This document shows, one piece after another, positions 58,702-64,000 of a stretch of DNA of 64,000 bases. Location: NCBI RefSeq assembly GCF_002909445.1, contig NZ_PPXC01000004.1, forward strand, positions 248,001 to 312,000. The letters run 5' to 3'. Numbering within the stretch: the stretch's first letter is position 1; every line of letters begins with the position of its first letter. Source of the stretch: Arthrobacter glacialis (GTDB taxonomy: Bacteria > Actinomycetota > Actinomycetes > Actinomycetales > Micrococcaceae). A program made the translations under genes and the position numbers. A model generated the notes under the pieces. It did no database searches, had not been told where the DNA came from, and saw only the letters and a program-made list of their open reading frames with translations.

Positions 58702-60006
58702 CTAAAGGTCTGCCAGCACGGAGGCGGGGTTTTCCATGGCATCGGCCACGAACCGCAGGAAGCCTGCGGCCACGGCACCGTCGCACACGCGGTGGTCGAA
58801 CGCGAGGGTCAGCTCGGTCATCTGGCGCACGCACAACTCCCCGTTGACCACCCACGGCTTGTCCATGATGCGCCCAATTCCCAGCATGGCCGCCTCCTGG
58901 TAGTTGATGATGGCGGCCGAACCGTCCACCCCAAACACGCCGTAGTTGTTGATGGTGAAAGTGCCCCCGCGCAGCGTCTCCGGCCCCGCCTTGCCGCCAC
59001 GGGCTTGCTCCGCCACGGCACGAATCCGTTCATCCAGGGCGCGGGCGCTGAGTCCTTGAACGTTGCGGACCACGGGCACCATGAGTCCGCGCTCCGTTTG
59101 GGCGGCGATGCCAAGGTTGATACCGGCAAACTCCACGAGCTCTTGTTCGGGCCCGTTGTGGGCCACTTGCATGTTCAGTGCCGGGAAGCGGCCCAGACCG
59201 GCGGTGACGAAGCGTGCCACAAATGCCAGCACGCTGGGGGCTGCACCATCTTTGGCCTTCAGCTCCCGCCGCAGTTCCATGAGTGCCGTGGCGTCAACGT
59301 CAACCCACACTGTGGCCTCAGGAATTTCAGCCCGGCTGCGGGTCATCGCCGCGGCAGCTGCTTTCTTCACGCCTGTCAGCGGTGTCCTGCCGGCCACTTC
59401 GAGGCCGGTCCGCTGATCGACGACGGCGCGGGAGCCTTCCGGTGCCGCGGGCGCCAGTACAGGCCCGCCCGCCGCAGCCTGCTCCACATCGCGGCGCAGG
59501 ATGAGCCCGTCGCTCCCGGAGCCATGAATGTTGGAGAGCTCCAGGCCGTGGTCGTGGGCCAGTTTCCGCACGAGCGGCGAAACCACCAGATGGGCCCGGT
59601 GCTGAACCGTGGCGGGGCCCGAGTCCTGAGCATGAAGGTGCTGGCGCAGCGCAGGACGGGTCCGCCCCGGTCCCCCGTGCGACGACGTCCCATAGCCAAT
59701 GAGCACGTTGCCGGAGCCTTCAGCGGAAGTGGCTAAAGCGGGGGTGGGTGCCCCCACTTCCGCTGCCGCCGAATTCACGGAGATCAGTGGTTTCCCAACG
59801 GTCAGGGTGTCGCCTTCGGCGCCGTGGAGGGTTTCCACCACGCCTTCAAAGGGCGAGGGCACCTCCACCACGGACTTGGCGGTTTCCACCTCGGCGATGG
59901 GCTGGTCCACATGGACGGCGTCACCGACGTTGACCAGCCACGTGACCAGTTCGGCTTCGACCAGACCCTCGCCCAGATCAGGGAGGAGGAACACTTGCAG
60001 GCTCAT
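58702..60006 (-). CDS. bkdC: 2-oxoacid dehydrogenase E2 (dihydrolipoyl acyltransferase)
   Basis: A 434-residue E2. One lipoyl domain (about 1-75, lipoylated Lys in EVETAKSVVEVP), a peripheral-subunit binding domain (VSPLVRKLAHDHGLELSNIHGSGSDGLILRRDV, about 130-165), and a catalytic domain ending FDHRVCDGAVAAGFLRF with the active His. It transfers the acyl group from the E1 TPP intermediate to CoA. The ATG at 60006 overlaps the E1beta stop (ATGA) and has GGGAG five bases upstream. No E3 gene is in the operon. Branched-chain specificity is inferred from the split E1 and the Lrp-type neighbour; acetoin or pyruvate specificity is not excluded. Confidence 0.9.
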   Translation of the reverse strand: MSLQVFLLPDLGEGLVEAELVTWLVNVGDAVHVDQPIAEVETAKSVVEVPSPFEGVVETLHGAEGDTLTVGKPLISVNSAAAEVGAPTPALATSAEGSGNVLIGYGTSSHGGPGRTRPALRQHLHAQDSGPATVQHRAHLVVSPLVRKLAHDHGLELSNIHGSGSDGLILRRDVEQAAAGGPVLAPAAPEGSRAVVDQRTGLEVAGRTPLTGVKKAAAAAMTRSRAEIPEATVWVDVDATALMELRRELKAKDGAAPSVLAFVARFVTAGLGRFPALNMQVAHNGPEQELVEFAGINLGIAAQTERGLMVPVVRNVQGLSARALDERIRAVAEQARGGKAGPETLRGGTFTINNYGVFGVDGSAAIINYQEAAMLGIGRIMDKPWVVNGELCVRQMTELTLAFDHRVCDGAVAAGFLRFVADAMENPASVLADL

Positions 60007-61088
60007 GGGGTCTCCCACTGAAGGTTGTCGACGGCGTCGAGGATACGGTCCACGCCGGGAAGGTAGTACTTTTCGAGTTTGGGCGCCGGGTAGGGGATGT
60101 CGAAACCAGTGACCCGCAGGACGGGTGCGGCGAGCGCGTGGAAGCAGCGTTCCTGGATGCGGGCCACAATCTCGGACGCCATGGAGGCAAAGCCGGGAGC
60201 CTCGGCGATGACGATGGCCCGCCCGGTGGATTTAACGGCGGCGGTGATGGTTTCGTCGTCGAACGGCACCAGGGAGCGCACGTCGATGACTTGCAGGGAG
60301 CGGCCCTCTTGCGCAGCCGTCTCGGCGGCCGCGAGCGCCACTGCCACGGAGGGTCCGTAGGCGATCAAGGTGGCGTCGGTGCCGTGTCGGGCTATCGCAG
60401 CGTGGCCAATCGTGGACGGCGCAGCAGCACCCCCGCCTTCTGAGTACCCGGCCCGCAAGGCATCCAGGTCAACGGTGTCCTTGCTGAAGTACAACTTTTT
60501 GGGTTCCAGGAACACCACGGGATCAGCGGAGGCGATCGCGTCGCGGAGCATGACATAGGCGTCGGCCACGGTGGAGGGCGTGAGCACCGTCAGCCCCGGC
60601 GTGTGCACATAGTAGGCCTCGGAGGAATCACAGTGGTGTTCCACCCCGCCAATCCCGCCGGCGTAGGGAATCCTGATGACCAGGGGCAGGCGCACCTGGC
60701 CGCGGGTGCGATTGCCCAATTTGGCCACATGGCTGGTGATTTGTTCAAAGGCTGGGTAGGCGAAGGCGTCGAACTGCATTTCCACCACGGGCCTCATCCC
60801 GTTGATGGCCATCCCGGTGGCCATGCCGATGATCCCGGATTCGGCCAGCGGCGTGTCAAAGCACCGCTCCTCGCCAAACTGTTGGGTGAGCCCGTCGGTC
60901 ACCCGGAATACCCCGCCCAGGGTGCCCACGTCTTCGCCAAACACCACGACGGCGGGATCTGCGGCCATGGCGTCGGCCATGGCCAAGGTCAGCGCTTTGG
61001 CAAAAGTGATGGTTTGGACACCGGACAGGCGCTCCCCCGGCTGGGCAGCCGGTGTGGCAGGCTGGGGCGTCTGGGCAATGGTGGTCAT
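60003..61088 (-). CDS. bkdB: 2-oxoacid dehydrogenase E1 component, beta subunit
   Basis: A 361-residue transketolase-like beta subunit: VVVFGEDVGTLGGVFRVTDGL, DTPLAESGIIGMATGMAINGMRPVVEMQF, GIGGVEHHCDSSEAYY and LEPKKLYF. With the alpha subunit it decarboxylates branched-chain 2-oxoacids on TPP. It overlaps E1alpha by four bases and E2 by four bases. The Ala/Pro-rich first 20 residues are not conserved; a later start is possible. Confidence 0.93.
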   Translation of the reverse strand: MTTIAQTPQPATPAAQPGERLSGVQTITFAKALTLAMADAMAADPAVVVFGEDVGTLGGVFRVTDGLTQQFGEERCFDTPLAESGIIGMATGMAINGMRPVVEMQFDAFAYPAFEQITSHVAKLGNRTRGQVRLPLVIRIPYAGGIGGVEHHCDSSEAYYVHTPGLTVLTPSTVADAYVMLRDAIASADPVVFLEPKKLYFSKDTVDLDALRAGYSEGGGAAAPSTIGHAAIARHGTDATLIAYGPSVAVALAAAETAAQEGRSLQVIDVRSLVPFDDETITAAVKSTGRAIVIAEAPGFASMASEIVARIQERCFHALAAPVLRVTGFDIPYPAPKLEKYYLPGVDRILDAVDNLQWETP

Positions 61089-62230
61089 CGTGAGGCTCCC
61101 ATGGTGGCTGATGATGCGGCAAGTTCCGCCGCAAGCAGGGTGCTTTGTTCGCGCAATTGAGGTGTGGGCTCGCTGTAGACGTACCGGAAGAGATCCAGGG
61201 GGTCCACCGAGGTCTCCGCGTTGAGCCCGTCCCGCAGCGTCTTGGCCATCGCTTCCGCGGCCACGGCGATGCGTTCGCGGTCAGCGGCAGCCAGGGCCCC
61301 GGCGTCGTGCAGGTATTTCTCCACTCGCAGCAGCGGGTCCTTCGGCACCCACTGGGCCACCTCGGCGTCACTGCGGTATCGGGTGGAGTCGTCGGCGTTG
61401 GTGTGCGCCTGCATCCGGTAGGTGTGCGCCTCCACGAGCGCCGGCCCGCCCCCGTTGCGTGCGCGGTCCACCGCGTGGCCCAGGACGGCCAGCAAGGCGG
61501 CCAGGTCGTTGCCGTCCACGCGCTCGCCGGGCATCCCATAGCCCACGGCCTTGTGAGCCAGGGAGGGGGCAACGCTTTGGCGGATGAGCGGGACGGAGAT
61601 GGCGTATTGGTTGTTTTGGATCAGGAACACCACCGGGACATGGAAGACGGCGGCAAAGTTCAGCGCCTCATGGAAGTCACCCTCACTGCTGGCGCCGTCC
61701 CCGCAAAGTGCCAGCACCACTGTGTCCTCGCCGCGCAGCTTGGCCGAGTGCGCCACCCCCACCGCATGCAGCAGTTGGGTGGCCAGCGGAGTGGTGGGGT
61801 TGGCCGTGTTGTAGTCGTGGGGGTTGAAGCCGGAATGCCAGTCTCCGCGCAGCGACTCGAAGGCTTCCACGGGGGCCACACCGCGGCCCAGCACGGCCAC
61901 GGTGTCACGGTAGGTGGGGAAGAGCCAATCGCTGCGTCGCAGGCACATGACCGCTGCCACCTGGCAAGCTTCCTGCCCGTGCGACGACGGGTACACGGCC
62001 ATGCGCCCCTGCCGCACCAAGGCTCCCGCCTGATCGTTGACGCGCCTGCCGACCACCAGGCGCTCATAGCCCTCCAGCATCGTTGCCATCTCGGGGAGCT
62101 GGTAAGGCTCCTTGTATTGCTTGTGTTGCTTGGCTGGCGCCTCGCTGCCGTCGGCGGCGATGAGCTGGACGGGTTCAGCCGAGGGCAGCATGTAGCTCTG
62201 GCTCTCGAGGAATTCCGGGTGGGTCGTCAT
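61085..62230 (-). CDS. bkdA: 2-oxoacid dehydrogenase E1 component, alpha subunit
   Basis: A 381-residue alpha subunit. TPP-Mg motif ALCGDGASSEGDFHEALNFAAVFHVPVVFLIQNNQYAIS, phosphorylation-loop-like YRMQAHTNADDSTRYRSDAE, and the N-terminal YPSSHGQEACQVAA. It catalyses decarboxylation with the beta subunit. The start is ATG 62230 since GGAGGGCGGAG ends four bases before it; the frame extends to 62389 without any homology. It is first gene of the bkd operon, divergent from the Lrp/AsnC gene. Confidence 0.93.
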   Translation of the reverse strand: MTTHPEFLESQSYMLPSAEPVQLIAADGSEAPAKQHKQYKEPYQLPEMATMLEGYERLVVGRRVNDQAGALVRQGRMAVYPSSHGQEACQVAAVMCLRRSDWLFPTYRDTVAVLGRGVAPVEAFESLRGDWHSGFNPHDYNTANPTTPLATQLLHAVGVAHSAKLRGEDTVVLALCGDGASSEGDFHEALNFAAVFHVPVVFLIQNNQYAISVPLIRQSVAPSLAHKAVGYGMPGERVDGNDLAALLAVLGHAVDRARNGGGPALVEAHTYRMQAHTNADDSTRYRSDAEVAQWVPKDPLLRVEKYLHDAGALAAADRERIAVAAEAMAKTLRDGLNAETSVDPLDLFRYVYSEPTPQLREQSTLLAAELAASSATMGASR

Positions 62231-62310
62231 TGAACTCCGCCCTCCTTTGGTAGTCGGCTCGCCCCGCAAGATCAGCAGAGGCGCAACAAAGATGTTCTGT
62301 TCCTTCAGTA

Positions 62311-62321
62311 TGTGATTCACA
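62311..62321. promoter_or_regulatory. Short palindrome in the bkd/lrp divergent region
   Basis: tgtgattcaca is a perfect 5+1+5 inverted repeat 81 bases ahead of the E1alpha gene and 147 bases ahead of the regulator gene. It is a candidate operator for the Lrp-type regulator. The spacing does not fit CRP (which needs six bases between half-sites). Confidence 0.3.
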
Positions 62322-62467
62322 CCGTTTTGTATCCATAGTTTTGTAATTCTCTGGAATTTGCCGATCAAGATCCGTAGTCTGAGAGACACAATGACATGTG
62401 ATAGGCGTTACGGTCCCAGCTTTTTGCGGGGAGTCTTTCGCCCCGCCCCAGCCGAACCAGGAGTGCC

Positions 62468-62920
62468 GTGACCGAGAGTTCCCCACCACCGCTCGACGAG
62501 GTGGACAAGAAGATCCTGGCTGAACTGACCCGGGATGGCCGCATGTCGGTGAGCACCGTCGCGGAGAACGTGCACATCTCCCGCGCCCATGCGTATTCGC
62601 GGATCTCCCGCCTGACCACGGACGGGATTCTGACCAAGTTCACCGCCCTGGTGGACCCGATTAAGGCGGGGTTGAAGTCCTCCGCCTATGTCACCTTGAA
62701 GGTGAGCCAGCATTCCTGGCGGGAACTCCGGGAGGAATTGCGGGCCATCCCCGAAGTTGCACACATAGCCTTGGTGGGCGGCGATTTCGACGTCATCCTG
62801 CTGGTCCGCGCCGAGGACAACCAGGGCCTCCGCAAGGTCATTTTTGACCGGCTCCAGTCCATGCCGGGCGTCCTGGACACCCAAACGTTCCTCATCTTCG
62901 AGGATCTGGACACCAGGTAG
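62468..62920 (+). CDS. bkdR: Lrp/AsnC-family regulator of the bkd operon
   Basis: A 150-residue regulator. N-terminal HTH (about 9-55; LDEVDKKILAELTRDGRMSVSTVAENVHISRAHAYSRISRL) and C-terminal RAM ligand-binding domain (about 68-150; AYVTLKVSQHSW, VAHIALVGGDFDVILLVRAEDNQGL). Divergent Lrp-type regulators next to branched-chain oxoacid dehydrogenase genes (BkdR) typically sense branched-chain amino acids or oxoacids. The GTG start has AGGAG four bases upstream. Confidence 0.88.
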   Translation: MTESSPPPLDEVDKKILAELTRDGRMSVSTVAENVHISRAHAYSRISRLTTDGILTKFTALVDPIKAGLKSSAYVTLKVSQHSWRELREELRAIPEVAHIALVGGDFDVILLVRAEDNQGLRKVIFDRLQSMPGVLDTQTFLIFEDLDTR

Positions 62921-62948
62921 CGACTTAGAGCCTGCGGCCGCGAACCGA

Positions 62949-62998
62949 GTGTGCAGATAATGCGATTTCCAGCTCCGGAAGTCACATTATCTGCGCAC
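62949..62998. repeat. Imperfect palindrome between bkdR and the PEP-mutase family gene
   Basis: gtgtgcagataatg (62949-62962) and cattatctgcgcac (62985-62998) pair at 13 of 14 positions over a 22-base loop. A competing pair, aagtcac/gtgactt, overlaps its right side. It resembles the other palindromic units in size and position behind a gene but shares no sequence with them. Its role may be as a terminator for bkdR; no T-run follows. Confidence 0.5.
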
Positions 62999-63050
62999 TG
63001 GGTGCGTGACTTGCGAGCCGGAGGGAGCAGTCGGGGCGTAGGCTCGGGCC

Positions 63051-63824
63051 ATGGACACTTCAAGCAAAGCCACCGAACTGCTCCGTCTCCACCAAGCACC
63101 GGAAGTCCTGCAACTGGTCAACGTCTGGGATTCAATCACAGCCAAGGTCATTGCGGATCTGCCCGGCACCAAGGCCCTCGCCACGGCCAGTCATTCAATT
63201 GCGGCTTCGTTGGGCTATGAGGACGGCGAGCACATTCCGGTCCAACTCATGATTGATGCTGTGGGCCGCATTGCCGCCGCCACGACTCTTCCCGTCTCTG
63301 CCGACCTTGAGGCGGGGTATGGCAACCCCGGCGAGACCATCAAGAAGGCCATCGGAGTGGGCATTGTGGGCGCAAACATTGAGGACCAGATGCGCCCTCT
63401 TCCGCAGGCCATCGCCCAGATGAAGCAGGCTGCCGACGCAGGTGCGGCGGAAGGCATCGATTTTGTCCTCAATGCACGCACTGACGCTTTCCTGCGTGCC
63501 GGGGACCGCGACCCGCGGGAAGTGCTGGAGGCCGCCATCGAACGAGGACGGGCCTATCTGGACGTTGGAGCCGCGTGCATCTTTGTCCCGGGAAAGTTGG
63601 ACGAGGCCACCGTCACCGCGCTGGTTGCAGGCATCGGATGGGGCAAGATCAACGTCATCAATGTTCCCGGTTCGCTCAGTCCGGCAAAACTGCAGGAGTT
63701 GGGCGTTGCCCGCATTTCCTACGGCCCGTGGATCCAGCGTGTGGCCTTAACGGCGATCGCAGACGCAGCCACGGCACTCATGAACAATGGCGCCCTGCCG
63801 GAGGGCACACGTCCGCTCAACTAA
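63051..63824 (+). CDS. Isocitrate lyase/PEP mutase family protein
   Basis: A 257-residue TIM-barrel protein of the ICL/PEPM superfamily. LVNVWDSITAKVIADLPGTKALATASHSIAASLGY, LPVSADLEAGYGN (metal-binding Asp/Glu), VGANIEDQM and FVLNARTDAFL are conserved blocks. The KKCGH loop of true isocitrate lyases is absent, so it is of the phosphonomutase, methylisocitrate-lyase-like or oxaloacetate hydrolase type. The reaction is not assignable. The stop overlaps by two bases with the stop of the convergent hydratase gene. Confidence 0.85.
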   Translation: MDTSSKATELLRLHQAPEVLQLVNVWDSITAKVIADLPGTKALATASHSIAASLGYEDGEHIPVQLMIDAVGRIAAATTLPVSADLEAGYGNPGETIKKAIGVGIVGANIEDQMRPLPQAIAQMKQAADAGAAEGIDFVLNARTDAFLRAGDRDPREVLEAAIERGRAYLDVGAACIFVPGKLDEATVTALVAGIGWGKINVINVPGSLSPAKLQELGVARISYGPWIQRVALTAIADAATALMNNGALPEGTRPLN

Positions 63825-64000
63825 CGGCCCGTGAACCCTGGTTTCCGTTTGGCCGAGAAGGCCTCGAACCCCTCGGCGTAGTCGGAGGTGTGGGAGAGCT
63901 CCACTTGCGCCTTGTTTTCCAGTACGACGGCGTCCCACAGTCCCAGCCGCCGGTCGCGGATCGCTGCCACGAGTTCCTTGCTGGCGTTGAATGCCTGGGT
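63821..64000 (-). CDS. Enoyl-CoA hydratase/isomerase family protein, 3' end only
   Basis: The last 59 codons of a gene that continues beyond the window. The sequence runs AFNASKELVAAIRDRRLGLWDAVVLENKAQVE and ends FEAFSAKRKPGFTGR, which is the typical F-x-x-K-R-x-P-x-F-x-G-R tail of crotonase-family enzymes. The catalytic Glu residues lie outside the window, so the substrate is unknown. MenB also belongs to this superfamily but has a different C-terminus. Convergent with the PEP-mutase family gene. Confidence 0.85.
   Translation of the reverse strand, partial: TQAFNASKELVAAIRDRRLGLWDAVVLENKAQVELSHTSDYAEGFEAFSAKRKPGFTGR

Noticed and set aside
61145-62233. Long plus-strand ORF of 362 codons opposite E1alpha
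   Set aside because: Antisense shadow of bkdA, which has complete TPP motifs and a good ribosome site.
1-64000. tRNA, rRNA, insertion sequences, phage genes or attachment sites
   Set aside because: No tRNA-like cloverleaf, rRNA, transposase, integrase or direct-repeat-flanked segment was recognised on either strand by reading; a tRNAscan or Infernal run would be needed to exclude small RNAs fully.

Overview
The window reads as chromosome of a high-GC Gram-positive actinobacterium of the Micrococcaceae type (Arthrobacter-like). Evidence: menaquinone rather than ubiquinone genes, a ferredoxin-linked sulfite reductase fed by FprA reductases, a PucR/GabT GABA module, LPxTG/LAxTG surface proteins, frequent GTG/TTG starts, and several promoters whose -10 box lies 6-7 nt before the start codon (leaderless architecture). 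No rRNA, tRNA, CRISPR array, transposase or phage gene was seen. The gene density and content are those of an ordinary chromosome with a few accessory surface genes.

Layout. 0-11 kb: an MpaB-type oxygenase, an amino-acid permease, an ECF sigma factor fused to its own zinc-finger/membrane/extracytoplasmic region, two sortase-type surface proteins (LAHTG and LPVTG), the first FprA, and a Tat-exported beta-helix protein. 10.7-15.4 kb: a RarD transporter, a MerA-like flavoprotein, a universal stress protein and a membrane protein of unknown role. 15.6-20.1 kb: gabT and an aldehyde dehydrogenase, divergent from a PucR regulator. 20.1-22.5 kb: a chaplin-like, LAYTG-anchored repeat protein and a second Val/Pro/Thr-rich exported protein. 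22.7-24.7 kb: an intact CynX-type transporter followed by a decayed GntR/FadR regulator gene.

24.7-39.4 kb is a sulfur assimilation region, nearly all on the minus strand: siroheme synthase plus a second FprA; an SsuABC-type transporter with a candidate cysteine-containing leader peptide; a RelA/SpoT-domain protein; a VOC protein; the operon sir-cysH-cysD-cysN; a membrane DsbA-like protein; and a CbiX-type chelatase. Together they cover uptake, APS synthesis, APS reduction, sulfite reduction, siroheme supply and electron supply. CysH has the iron-sulfur cysteines of APS reductases, which fits the absence of an APS kinase here.

39.4-43 kb: an MFS pump, translationally coupled to a NatAB-type ABC exporter. 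43.1-44.2 kb: a SUKH-like protein and an unknown protein. 44.3-55.8 kb carries menaquinone genes in three units (menG-menJ-polyprenyl synthase; menF; menC-menD), interrupted by a polar amino-acid ABC transporter and a lipoprotein-type intradiol dioxygenase. 55.8-64 kb: a PAP2 phosphatase, a branched-chain oxoacid dehydrogenase operon (E1alpha, E1beta, E2, MBL hydrolase, MFS) with a divergent Lrp/AsnC regulator, an isocitrate-lyase/PEP-mutase family protein, and the 3' end of an enoyl-CoA hydratase gene.

Most notable: the chaplin-like protein with nearly identical 210-bp repeats; the self-contained sigma/anti-sigma-like fusion; a small Cys-containing leader ORF with an excellent ribosome site ahead of the sulfur transporter; a dispersed palindrome family (three copies, one of which supplies the menD stop codon); and the GntR pseudogene, whose likely operator is still intact in the neighbouring transporter promoter.
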